Shown: positions 43,845 through 52,362 of the stretch, piece after piece
How positions within the stretch are numbered: position 1 is the first letter of the stretch
Layout of the letters: every line of letters begins with the position of its first letter
From: Treponema sp.
GTDB taxonomy: Bacteria > Spirochaetota > Spirochaetia > Treponematales > Treponemataceae
Reading direction: 5' to 3'
Assembly (NCBI GenBank): GCA_024402505.1
Contig: JAKSTP010000009.1
Coordinates: forward strand, 1 to 64,000
Length of the DNA stretch: 64,000 bases
Position numbers and translations under genes: made by a program
Notes under the pieces: model-generated
Databases searched by the model: none
What the model saw: the letters and a program-made list of their open reading frames with translations, nothing else
Told to the model about the DNA's origin: nothing

Positions 43845-46541
43845 TTAGAATTTGAAAGCTTTGATTGCTTTTACTGTGAAGTTGTAGCCATGTTCGTTGA
43901 TTACGAAAGAAGCTTTGTCTCCAACTTTTTTGTCAAGAATAGCATTTCCGAATGGTGACATGTAAGAAATAACATTCTTTTCTGGATCTGATTCCCATGG
44001 ACCAAGGATTGTGTATTCTTCATCTTTACCGTTGTCTTCGTTTTTCAGAGTAACGATTGTACCGAAAGAAACAACTGATGTTGTAAGAGTTGTTGGGTCG
44101 AAGATTACAGCACGGTTTACTTCGTTCTGGAGTGTAGCCAGTGTGTTGCCCAAAAGCTTCTGGCGGTCACGTGCTGCATGGTATTCGGCGTTTTCTTTCA
44201 AGTCTCCCTTTTCACGGGCATCGGCAATGTCTTTAGCGTTGTTTGGAAGCTGAACGTTCTGAATGTCTTCAATCTGAGCTTTCTTTTCTTCCAGTTTTTT
44301 AACAGTAACGTAGATTCCTTTTGGCTGTGAAGTTTTTTCTTCTGATACAGGGAATTTGTAATCTGGGTACTGTTCAAGAATCTTAGAACGCATTGTCTGT
44401 TTTGCAGAAATGTCGAAGTCTTTAATGTCGTTAACAAGAGTGTACATCTTGCGAACTGTTGTTTCTCCGCCTTCGAACATGAACTTGAAGATGCAGTCAT
44501 CTTTGAAAAGGAGGTCTGTTGCGTTTTTGTTAATCTTCTTGTTTTCTGTAGAATTAACGTGGTTGTTGATTTCACGGAATGTAAGTTCAATTACGTTGAT
44601 GAGAGCAATAAGCTGTTTTTCAAATGAAATGTCGGCAGCTTTGAACCATTCATCATTCTGACAGTTTTCAAAGAGGAAGAGAATTGTTTCCCGGAAGTCA
44701 CGGAAGCGTTCGAAAGCTTCTTTAGCAAAAGCCTGAAGTTCGCTTGAATATCCGTCGTTTACAAGCTGTGTAAGCATATCTTTTTTGAGAACACATGGGA
44801 AAAGTTTAAGGTATTCCTTGTTGTATTCTGGAAGCATGCGGATAGCTTTTACAAAGTCATCTTTAAGGCTTGTGTTTTTAGTATCTTTAAGTGCTTCGTA
44901 CATTGCACGTGGATCTTCAATTCTGTCGTAAAGATCTTTGAAAGTTTCTTTCATTGGGAAAGCGAACTTGCGGTCTGCAGCAGAAACCTTTGTAACGATA
45001 AGGTAAGATGCCATAACCTGTTCTGAAACTTTCTGAATGTTTTTAAGGCTTCCTGTGAAGTATGAGTACATTTCGGCAAAGTTTTCGCTTGATGTATCAC
45101 AGATTTCCTGTGCGTTGAAGTATTTCATGAAGATGTCTACGCGTTTGAAGAAGTCTTTCTGGGCCTTGAATTCGTTGGCGTATTTTTCTTCAGGAGTGAT
45201 TTCGTTGTCGCGAACAATGTATTCGTTGATGTCGTTAGGGTTTACACCGAAACAGGCATTTGTTTCAAGAGCTTTTTTTGCTTTTGTATTGAAGCTTGTC
45301 CATTCACTTGGAGTAAGAACTGCAGGTACAAGTTCTTCCTTGATTTTTTTGTAAGAACAAGAGTTTCCAAATGATTTGATGATTGTCTGGAGTGTCCAAA
45401 CTTCATCTTTTTTAACCTGTGCTTTAAGTTCAACTGGATTACGTGCTTTCAAAACCCAGATGTGGTCTTTAGAAAGTGGTGTAAGAGCAGTAACTGCCAT
45501 TTTCAAAGAGATTTCACGTTTTCCGCCAAGTTTTCCGAAGTTGATGCGGAGCATGTCGTTTTTTACATCGTGGATAAGACCTACACCCCAGTTGCGGTGG
45601 AATACGAAGTTTCCTTTGTCGAAAGCAATGTGTTTTTCAAAGTTATTGATGGCTTCGAAAACGTTGCGATAAGACTGTCCAAGGTTTGATGTGCGGATGT
45701 AATCTTCAAGGTTTGAATGATCTGCATATTTTCCGCGGTAACAGTCTGTGATTTCTTTACGAGCCCAGCCGTCCTGTGGATCAACTTCCAGGTTCTGTTT
45801 AAGAATGGCAATGGCTGTATCCCATTTCTGATTGTCTTTGTACCATCCGTAAAGTTCCTGCATGTGGATAGTTGTTTTTTCTGCGCTCATTGTTTTTGCA
45901 ATCTTTCTGCGAACAAGCTGGAAGAAATCAATTTCCTGTGGAATGTAGTTTACAAGTTTTGACCAGATTTCTTTGATTGCAGTCTGATTTTTTGCGTTTA
46001 CGTAGCGGAGAAGGGCCTTTTTGTAGTAGTCAACAGCTGAGTCAACATCACCTTCTGCTTCGTAGTGTTCGGCAAGAGCTTTTACCAGTTCGCATTCTTC
46101 AAAATCGATGCGGATAAGTGTTGTGTAAAGTTCCCACATGCGTGGATCGTTGTCGGCTTTGTAGCAGGCAGCCAGTGTTCGAAGTGCAAATTTGTTGGCT
46201 GAATCTTTTTCAAGAACCTTTGTACAGATGTCGGCAATGATAGCTTCCTTGTGGTTCTTTTCGAACATGTCTACAAGATTTACAAGGGCAGAGTTGTCAA
46301 TGTCACCTTTGATTACAGTAAGCATGCCAGAAATGTACATGGCGATGATTGAATCTTTTGATGTGGCAAGGTGATCGTCACATTCTGCCAGCAGTTCATC
46401 AATGCATCTTTCTTCTTCTGCCTGTTTGATAATAGAGGAAAGTTCATTGAGGCTTTCCTGAGTGTAGTTTCCTACAGTTGCTCGGGTAAAAGTTTCTTCT
46501 TTGAGCATTTCACGAACTTTTGTGATTAATTCTGCAGCCAT
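43845..46541 (-). CDS. greA: GreA transcription elongation factor with large N-terminal extension
   Basis: An 898-residue protein. The last 159 residues (from about 740) are a complete GreA: a coiled coil with the acidic tip motif AREKGDLKENAEYHAARDRQ (D780 and E783 at the tip) and the C-terminal FKBP-like domain (SPFGNAILDKKVGD). GreA reaches into the RNA polymerase secondary channel and stimulates cleavage of backtracked transcripts. The first 740 residues are helical with TPR-like repeats, especially about 120-290, and an unassigned middle region. Spirochaetes are known to carry such long GreA proteins, compared with about 158 residues in E. coli. AGGAGA precedes the ATG. Confidence 0.93.
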   Translation of the reverse strand: MAAELITKVREMLKEETFTRATVGNYTQESLNELSSIIKQAEEERCIDELLAECDDHLATSKDSIIAMYISGMLTVIKGDIDNSALVNLVDMFEKNHKEAIIADICTKVLEKDSANKFALRTLAACYKADNDPRMWELYTTLIRIDFEECELVKALAEHYEAEGDVDSAVDYYKKALLRYVNAKNQTAIKEIWSKLVNYIPQEIDFFQLVRRKIAKTMSAEKTTIHMQELYGWYKDNQKWDTAIAILKQNLEVDPQDGWARKEITDCYRGKYADHSNLEDYIRTSNLGQSYRNVFEAINNFEKHIAFDKGNFVFHRNWGVGLIHDVKNDMLRINFGKLGGKREISLKMAVTALTPLSKDHIWVLKARNPVELKAQVKKDEVWTLQTIIKSFGNSCSYKKIKEELVPAVLTPSEWTSFNTKAKKALETNACFGVNPNDINEYIVRDNEITPEEKYANEFKAQKDFFKRVDIFMKYFNAQEICDTSSENFAEMYSYFTGSLKNIQKVSEQVMASYLIVTKVSAADRKFAFPMKETFKDLYDRIEDPRAMYEALKDTKNTSLKDDFVKAIRMLPEYNKEYLKLFPCVLKKDMLTQLVNDGYSSELQAFAKEAFERFRDFRETILFLFENCQNDEWFKAADISFEKQLIALINVIELTFREINNHVNSTENKKINKNATDLLFKDDCIFKFMFEGGETTVRKMYTLVNDIKDFDISAKQTMRSKILEQYPDYKFPVSEEKTSQPKGIYVTVKKLEEKKAQIEDIQNVQLPNNAKDIADAREKGDLKENAEYHAARDRQKLLGNTLATLQNEVNRAVIFDPTTLTTSVVSFGTIVTLKNEDNGKDEEYTILGPWESDPEKNVISYMSPFGNAILDKKVGDKASFVINEHGYNFTVKAIKAFKF

Positions 46542-46561
46542 TATAGGTTCTCCTAAAAAAA

Positions 46562-47503
46562 TTATTTTACGTATAATTCGTAGATTGGTTTATTTAAAAC
46601 CTTCATCTTCAATAATATCTCATTGATCTGTGGATCAGAGTTACCTGTCATCACATAATATTCAATAAGCCGAAAGTAACTGTTCAAAAGACGCGGCATC
46701 ACAATTTCGGCATCACACTTTGGATTTTTGTACTCATTTTCCAGCGCGTAAACTGCCTGTTTCAGATGTCCCACTTCCTGTGAAGAAAGGGTTCGTCTTA
46801 CAGTAAATACTCCCCAGATAACACCATATACTGGTACCCACCAGGCAAGGGAGCGTGGTGAACAGCCGGTTTCTTCAGTTTTCTTTACAAGGGCTTTAAT
46901 CAGCTGTGAATCAAGGTGATCCATATCGATTTTGTCTGGCCCAATGTAGAAGGCTTCACGAAACAAAACTTTGGCAGTCCTGTCATCTCCGCAAAGAGAC
47001 CAGCAGTCTGCAAGTTCGGCTAAAACTTGTGCCTGTCCACCGTGGATATTGTTTGCCTGGGTAAGACAGCGGCATGCGTTTTCAAAGTCGCCTGTTTTTT
47101 TGAAACAAAGTCCCGTCTTCTGGTAGATTCCAGACTTATCCTCGATGTTAATATCTTCGAGGGCTTTTCTGAAATTGTGCAAAGCCAGAGTAAAAATGCC
47201 CTGTTTTGTTGATTCAAAAGCCGGTTTGTATTCAGGGGTCTTCAATTCGATGTAAACAATGAAGTTTTTCCATTCAGTAAGAAGAGTGTCACCCCGTTCA
47301 AGAGGATCTTCAATTAAAGAAAGACTTGACAGAATGCCTTCCCAGAAAGTACAGCAAAGGGTTGTGTAATACACCTTCTGATTGTTGTTGTCAGCCATAA
47401 AAAGCTGGCTTAAAATCTGCCGTGCCTTGGAAGGATTGCCTGATTCAAGGTAGATTAGAGCTTCTTTCAGTCCTTTTTCAGTCGAATTTTCCATAGTGAA
47501 CAT
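46562..47503 (-). CDS. hypothetical TPR-like protein
   Basis: A 313-residue soluble protein. Helical repeats with TPR spacing occur at about residues 8-45 (LKEALIYLESGNPSKARQILSQLF), 105-180 (GLCFKKTGDFENACRCLTQA, ADCWSLCGDDRTAKVLFREA). A hydrophobic stretch near 220 (SLAWWVPVYGVIWGVF) is not clearly a membrane segment. It lies directly upstream of the giant GreA on the same strand, 20 bp away, and the pairing suggests a shared process, but that is inference. The ATG is five bases below a -10; an alternative start nine bases further down (47494) is possible. Confidence 0.75.
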   Translation of the reverse strand: MFTMENSTEKGLKEALIYLESGNPSKARQILSQLFMADNNNQKVYYTTLCCTFWEGILSSLSLIEDPLERGDTLLTEWKNFIVYIELKTPEYKPAFESTKQGIFTLALHNFRKALEDINIEDKSGIYQKTGLCFKKTGDFENACRCLTQANNIHGGQAQVLAELADCWSLCGDDRTAKVLFREAFYIGPDKIDMDHLDSQLIKALVKKTEETGCSPRSLAWWVPVYGVIWGVFTVRRTLSSQEVGHLKQAVYALENEYKNPKCDAEIVMPRLLNSYFRLIEYYVMTGNSDPQINEILLKMKVLNKPIYELYVK

Positions 47504-47537
47504 CTTCTAGTATACTGCAAAGGAAAGGAAGTATCAA
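47504..47537 (-). promoter_or_regulatory. promoter of the TPR-greA-MBL unit, predicted leaderless or nearly so
   Basis: Minus strand: TTGATA (47537-47532), a 17-nt spacer, TATACT (47514-47509), then five nucleotides to the first ATG. Confidence 0.6.
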
Positions 47538-47610
47538 TAAAAAAATATAAAATTAGTAAATTTGGGTTAAAGAAAATACAGCGATATTTAGTGTTTGTCA
47601 AGCAAAATTT

Positions 47611-48267
47611 TTACGAATTTTCTTCAGTTTCTTCAGTTTTTTTGCCTTTTAAACTTAGTAAAACAAGGGAAATGGCAGGGAGAAGAATGTAAGCTGCTGA
47701 TGCAGAAATGTAAACTACCGGTGCCATGTGGATTGTAAATGCTGCTTCAATGAGGGCTGGGCCTGCAATGTAAATAAGGAAAATCAAAACAGGAATGAAA
47801 ATCAGCTTTTTGTTTCCTTTGAGACAAGCTGCGAATTCTTTTACAGCTCCTGCAAGAACGAAAATCATTATTTCCATAATTACAGGTTTAAGAAAAAGTT
47901 CAAAATGAGTGTGAATGGCCTTGTTTCCCGAAAGAATGATGAAAGGCAGGAAGGTGATGTAAAAGGCACTAACCAGAGGGAAAAAGGATTTTGCCTTGAA
48001 TTCAAGGTCGTCATGGGAAATAAGAAGGTAAATGCCGTAAAGAATAACTACAGGCAGAACAGCTTCCCTTACAAGAAGGTAAACAAAGTTATCTGCAAAG
48101 GAATATGGAGTTATGCGGTGGATGAATGTAAAAAATCCTTTAAAAGCAGTTACAGCAACACCGGACAAAAGGCCTGTGAAAAAAGCAATAGTATATTTTT
48201 TTTCGCCGTAAGTAAGTGCCCATAAAATAAGGCAGAGCGGCATGATGGAAATAGCAAAAATAGTCAT
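47611..48267 (-). CDS. hypothetical multi-spanning membrane protein
   Basis: A 218-residue integral membrane protein with about seven hydrophobic segments (near residues 1-18, 27-46, 63-82, 95-113, 125-145, 155-175 and 185-205) and a short acidic tail (KKTEETEENS). I recognise no family. It follows the degenerate GGDEF protein by 15 bp on the same strand and may work with it. No useful ribosome site is visible. Confidence 0.65.
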   Translation of the reverse strand: MTIFAISIMPLCLILWALTYGEKKYTIAFFTGLLSGVAVTAFKGFFTFIHRITPYSFADNFVYLLVREAVLPVVILYGIYLLISHDDLEFKAKSFFPLVSAFYITFLPFIILSGNKAIHTHFELFLKPVIMEIMIFVLAGAVKEFAACLKGNKKLIFIPVLIFLIYIAGPALIEAAFTIHMAPVVYISASAAYILLPAISLVLLSLKGKKTEETEENS

Positions 48268-48282
48268 AGGTTAAATGTAGAT

Positions 48283-49449
48283 TTATTCCAGGGTTTTATC
48301 AAGTACATGGATACGCTTTTTTTCTTCGTACATCATGGCGGAAGCAGCTCTGATAGATTCAATAATGGCGCTTAAACTTTCGGTGTTTACTTCGCTGTAA
48401 CCAACGCTTACAGAAATTTTGAAAGGTCTGTCTTTCTGATAGTTTGTGTTTTCAACAGATTTTTCAATTTCGAATTTGAAGGTTTCGGCTTTTGTTGAAT
48501 CACGGAATTTGCGCAGAATGATAAACTCGTCGCTGTCTATACGGCCAGGTTCTGCATCAGTGTTTGCAATAATGCCTTTAATGATAGCTGCAACTTCCAT
48601 AAGGATTTCATCACCTTCACTGTGACCGTAATTATCGTTGATCTGCTTGAAATTGTTGATATCTGCAAGGAAAACGAAAAGTTTGTGTGTGTCTGATTTA
48701 AAACCAACGGATTCAGTAAGAATTTTGTCAAAAGTGTTTTTGTTGTTTACGCCGGTAAGGGAGTCCAGTGAAATCAGGGAAATCTGAGAATCACCGAAAT
48801 AGAAAAGAATTGCCAGTGTAACAAAAACTTCGGTAGTAGGGAAAATTGGAAAAAGGAGACTGAGAATACCTCCGACCAGTGGAAGCATTACAAAAAACAG
48901 TTTTGATCCCGAAACAGAAGCTTTGTAGTGATCGTAATTTTTAATTTTTGCAATCAGAAGGAGAATACAGGCGGTAACATAATACAGATAACAGATTCCA
49001 TGCTGCAGAGGATGAAGAGGACCTCGGATATAAACATTGTTTTCGTCAATTTTAAAAATGAGAGAATAATGAACTGAAAGAATACAAAGGGAAATGAGAA
49101 TCAGAAGAGGCATGATGGATATGTATTTCAGTGCATTTATAGTAACCTTTTTTCCGAAAATACTGAATGCAATATGGTAGAACCAGGAGTAGGAAAGGTA
49201 TCCCATAATGCTCATGTACGCAATGTTAATGATATTGTTCAGAACGAAAGCAATCCAACCAGGTTTTCCTTCAATGAAAATCCAGATCAGGTCAATAACC
49301 AGAAGGGCAAAGAGGGAAATAACCAGATGTTCAAAAATAAGTTTGATAGTCTGGCTGTCGCGGTTAACCCGAGTCTTGAGAAAAATCCATCCGGTGATGG
49401 CCATGCAGAAAAGATCCAGTAAAATATAGAATTTTTGTAAATCAGACAT
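48283..49449 (-). CDS. membrane GGDEF-domain protein with degenerate signature
   Basis: A 388-residue protein. About seven membrane segments occupy residues 5-215. The GGDEF domain starts at SLDSLTGVNNKNTFDKIL (near 228), typical of diguanylate cyclases that make cyclic di-GMP. The signature reads DSDEF (residues 305-309) instead of GGDEF, so both glycines that hold GTP are changed. The domain is otherwise well kept (FLADINNFKQINDNYGHSEGDEIL, SVSVGYSE). It may be inactive as an enzyme and serve as a GTP or c-di-GMP sensor. The start is six bases below a TATGAT. Confidence 0.85.
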   Translation of the reverse strand: MSDLQKFYILLDLFCMAITGWIFLKTRVNRDSQTIKLIFEHLVISLFALLVIDLIWIFIEGKPGWIAFVLNNIINIAYMSIMGYLSYSWFYHIAFSIFGKKVTINALKYISIMPLLILISLCILSVHYSLIFKIDENNVYIRGPLHPLQHGICYLYYVTACILLLIAKIKNYDHYKASVSGSKLFFVMLPLVGGILSLLFPIFPTTEVFVTLAILFYFGDSQISLISLDSLTGVNNKNTFDKILTESVGFKSDTHKLFVFLADINNFKQINDNYGHSEGDEILMEVAAIIKGIIANTDAEPGRIDSDEFIILRKFRDSTKAETFKFEIEKSVENTNYQKDRPFKISVSVGYSEVNTESLSAIIESIRAASAMMYEEKKRIHVLDKTLE

Positions 49450-49461
49450 ACCAAAATCATA
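49450..49461 (-). promoter_or_regulatory. -10 element directly above the GGDEF gene
   Basis: Minus strand TATGAT (49461-49456), then six nucleotides to the ATG. The -35 region (TTTCTT) is poor. Confidence 0.35.
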
Positions 49462-49507
49462 ACTCCATTTTCTCTAAAAAGAAAGGGAGAAATCACCTAT
49501 TTTTTAC

Positions 49508-49545
49508 TTGTTTGTACACCGTTTTTTGTGGTATTATAGTATGAA
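49508..49545 (+). promoter_or_regulatory. rpe promoter, predicted leaderless or near-leaderless
   Basis: TTGTTT (49508-49513), an 18-nt spacer, TATTAT (49532-49537), then eight nucleotides to the ATG. No ribosome site is present. Confidence 0.5.
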
Positions 49546-50175
49546 ATGAAAAAATTACTGGCACCATCGCTTCTTTCTGCTGACTTTTCAAGTCTCGAAA
49601 ATGCGATAAAAAAAATAGAAAATGATAAAGGTTCTGTCATTCATATTGATGTAATGGACGGGCATTTTGTTCCTGAAATTACATACGGCGAACCTGTTGT
49701 ACGATCAATCCGAAAACTTACAAAACTCCCTTTTGATGTTCATCTTATGGTTACAAATCCTGAAGTGCAGATTCCGCTTTTTGCTGATGCCGGTGCCGAC
49801 TGGATTACCTTCCATTGGGAAGCAGGTGTTCATGTTCACCGATATATTCAGATGATTCACGAAAGAGGTCTTAAAGCCGGAGTTTCAATTGTTCCTTCTA
49901 CACCGGTTGCAGCCATTGAAGAAATCCTTCAGTACGCTGATCTTATTCTGGTTATGACCGTAAATCCTGGATGGGGAAATCAGACAATCATTCCGTCCTG
50001 TGTAGAAAAGGTAAAACTGCTGAAAAAAATCCGTGAAGAAAAGGGATACAGCTACATGATTTCCGTTGACGGGGGAGTGAATTCAAAAACACTGGCCTCT
50101 GTTGCTGATGCGGGAGCTGATGTAATTGTTTCAGGTTCTGCATTCTTTAAGGATGAACTTAACTGGAATTACTAA
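49546..50175 (+). CDS. rpe: ribulose-phosphate 3-epimerase
   Basis: TIM-barrel metal-dependent enzyme of 209 residues interconverting ribulose 5-phosphate and xylulose 5-phosphate in the pentose phosphate pathway. APSLLSADFSSLE, the metal motif HIDVMDGHFVP, HLMVTNPE, TVNPGWGNQ and SVDGGVN are diagnostic. The first residue of the next gene follows its stop codon directly, suggesting a unit with the envelope proteins downstream. Confidence 0.95.
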   Translation: MKKLLAPSLLSADFSSLENAIKKIENDKGSVIHIDVMDGHFVPEITYGEPVVRSIRKLTKLPFDVHLMVTNPEVQIPLFADAGADWITFHWEAGVHVHRYIQMIHERGLKAGVSIVPSTPVAAIEEILQYADLILVMTVNPGWGNQTIIPSCVEKVKLLKKIREEKGYSYMISVDGGVNSKTLASVADAGADVIVSGSAFFKDELNWNY

Positions 50176-51033
50176 ATGAAAATGTTTAAGAAATTTGCAC
50201 TTGCCGCATTAATACTTTCTCTTTCCACAGGGCTTTTTGCCATGGATGAAGGCCTTGAAGCATTTATGGAAGGTGCAGATTCCTACAATAAGGGTGACTG
50301 GGTATCTTCTGTTTTTCAGCTGAAAAAGGCTGCTGCTTACGAAATCAATGACAATCCTGATACCTACTATCTTCTTATCAGTGCCATGATGAACTGTGAA
50401 AGATACAGTGAAGCTCTTGGTGAATGCGAAAATTTTCTTGAACGATTCAGTTCCTCAGTTTACGATCCCCATGTTTCTTATTTGAAGGGACGTGCTCTTT
50501 TTGCTTTAGGGGAATATGAAAAATCCGTAATTATTTTAAGTGATTACTGCCATCAGTATGAAGGCCACGAAATGTATGCTTCGGCACTGTTCTGGATTGG
50601 GGAAAGCTTTTATGCCTGCTGCCAGTATGACGATGCCCTTTCTCTTTATGAAAGAATTGTTACGGAATTTCCTGGAGATGGAAAAGCCAGTGCTGCCCAG
50701 TACAGAATTGAAACTGTAAATCAGCGAAACAGGGAAGAAAAGCTTCTTTATCTGCTTAAACAGACTGGTGAAGAATATCTTTTTGCCAAAGAAGAATATG
50801 AAAAGCAGCTTCGTATTTACGGACCTGACAACGATATTACAAGACAGCGTCTTTCCGAAATGCAGCAGCGTTACCGTGAACTGGAAGATAAAAACCGGGA
50901 ACTGGAACGCCAGATTGCTGAAATCCAGAAAACTGAACTGGAAACAGGAAAAGAGGATAACAGCGATGTAATTCGTTCCCTGAAAGACAAGGCTGCCGAG
51001 GTAAATCTTCTTTTGCAGCTTCAAAAACAATAA
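50176..51033 (+). CDS. secreted TPR protein with C-terminal coiled coil
   Basis: A 285-residue protein with a signal peptide (about residues 1-22, ending GLFA|MDEG). At least three TPR-like repeats follow: AFMEGADSYNKGDWVSSVFQL, PHVSYLKGRALFALGEYEKSVIIL, and ASALFWIGESFYACCQYDDALSLYERIV. The last 90 residues are a coiled coil rich in Glu, Arg and Gln. The layout recalls CpoB/YbgF reversed in order. It is probably periplasmic and follows rpe without a gap. Function unknown; see the cluster finding. Confidence 0.75.
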   Translation: MKMFKKFALAALILSLSTGLFAMDEGLEAFMEGADSYNKGDWVSSVFQLKKAAAYEINDNPDTYYLLISAMMNCERYSEALGECENFLERFSSSVYDPHVSYLKGRALFALGEYEKSVIILSDYCHQYEGHEMYASALFWIGESFYACCQYDDALSLYERIVTEFPGDGKASAAQYRIETVNQRNREEKLLYLLKQTGEEYLFAKEEYEKQLRIYGPDNDITRQRLSEMQQRYRELEDKNRELERQIAEIQKTELETGKEDNSDVIRSLKDKAAEVNLLLQLQKQ

Positions 51034-51063
51034 TCAAAAAGCCAGAGTCAAAGGAAATAGTTT

Positions 51064-52362
51064 ATGAAATTAATCAGAAAATGTCTTTTTGCAGGATTTT
51101 GTATCCTTTTTGCTTTTAATACTGTAAGTTGTGCCGGAAAAAAAGCTCAGGAAGAAGATAATCTGAGTACCTTTGAAACTGATGAAAGTGCAGGGGAACT
51201 TCCAGGTGAGTTCGCAAAAGAAGAAGCTGCCCGTAATGATTCAAACTTTCTGGGATGGTCAGGAACAACTGGCGGCATAATCGAAAACAATTTTGAAACA
51301 ATGCTTTTAAAATCCCGGGGTGATACAGGAAGTTTCAGTCTGTCTGCCCTTGATGAAAACGGAAAAGCTTTCCCGGTTCTTTCTATCCTTCAGGAATTTA
51401 CAAATTCATCTTTCTATATCTGCAGCGGTAAAAATGTTTACAAACTTTCCGGTGGCCGTGGAGTAAAAACAGCTGCTCTGAAAACTGACCGGGGTATGAG
51501 AATCCTTTATCAGATAAAAGATGTAGCCGATGTTGATATTGATTTTCAAGTGTTTGCATCTGTTCCTCAGGGAGCTATGGATATTATCAAGGTTACTGCC
51601 AAGGTAAAAAATACTGCCGTAAAATCAAGAAATATGGGAATTAAAGTTGTTTTTGACACTCTCCTTGGTGAAAAAACACAGTATCACTTTACCGACCAGA
51701 ATACAGATCCTGTTGAAAGCGAAATCCTCAGCCGTGATCCTTCAAGATTTACACTTATTGAATCAAAAGATGATAAAACTACATTCCAGCTGGTGCTTAA
51801 AGGTGGAGATGCAACTGTTCCGGAATTTGTAACAATCGGAAACTATGATACAGTTGCCACACTGGATTGGGAACCTAATCTTCTTCGACAGCGTTCCTTC
51901 AACACACTTACTTCATACAATAACACTGCTGTTGGAGTGAACTGGCCTTGTAAGACTGTTTTGCCTTCCGAAGAATTATCCGTAAGTTTCTATATGGGAG
52001 CTTCAGTGCTTCCTTCAAATCTTGATGTGCTTGCTTATGCAGAAGGCCGTCCTTCACTGCGCAAAAAACAGGGTTATGCTCTGGATTCTGCTTCAAAAGA
52101 ATCAAAAACTGTAGAAACTCAGCTTATAACCGAAGATCCTGATCTTGTACAGGTTGTTCCTTCTAAAAAGACAACACCTTCAAAAAGTGAAATTAATTTT
52201 GATGTGAACAGCATTACAGAAGAACAGCTTCGTCCAGAATATATTCAGGCACTTATTGACCGTATTCAGAACCTGGAAGAAAGTGATTCAACAATGAACC
52301 GGGATGACCTTCTTTTGCTTAATGCAGAACTGGATATGATTCTCCAGAGATTGAGGCAGTAA
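51064..52362 (+). CDS. hypothetical lipoprotein
   Basis: A 432-residue lipoprotein with lipobox FNTVSCAGK giving Cys23. The first 50 mature residues are acidic and probably disordered. A beta-rich domain follows (about residues 60-335, for example IDFQVFASVPQGAMDIIKVTAKVKN). The tail (about 385-432) has helical, acidic segments ending in a probable coiled coil. I recognise no family. The stop is immediately followed by the start of the next gene, so the two are probably coupled. Confidence 0.75.
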   Translation: MKLIRKCLFAGFCILFAFNTVSCAGKKAQEEDNLSTFETDESAGELPGEFAKEEAARNDSNFLGWSGTTGGIIENNFETMLLKSRGDTGSFSLSALDENGKAFPVLSILQEFTNSSFYICSGKNVYKLSGGRGVKTAALKTDRGMRILYQIKDVADVDIDFQVFASVPQGAMDIIKVTAKVKNTAVKSRNMGIKVVFDTLLGEKTQYHFTDQNTDPVESEILSRDPSRFTLIESKDDKTTFQLVLKGGDATVPEFVTIGNYDTVATLDWEPNLLRQRSFNTLTSYNNTAVGVNWPCKTVLPSEELSVSFYMGASVLPSNLDVLAYAEGRPSLRKKQGYALDSASKESKTVETQLITEDPDLVQVVPSKKTTPSKSEINFDVNSITEEQLRPEYIQALIDRIQNLEESDSTMNRDDLLLLNAELDMILQRLRQ

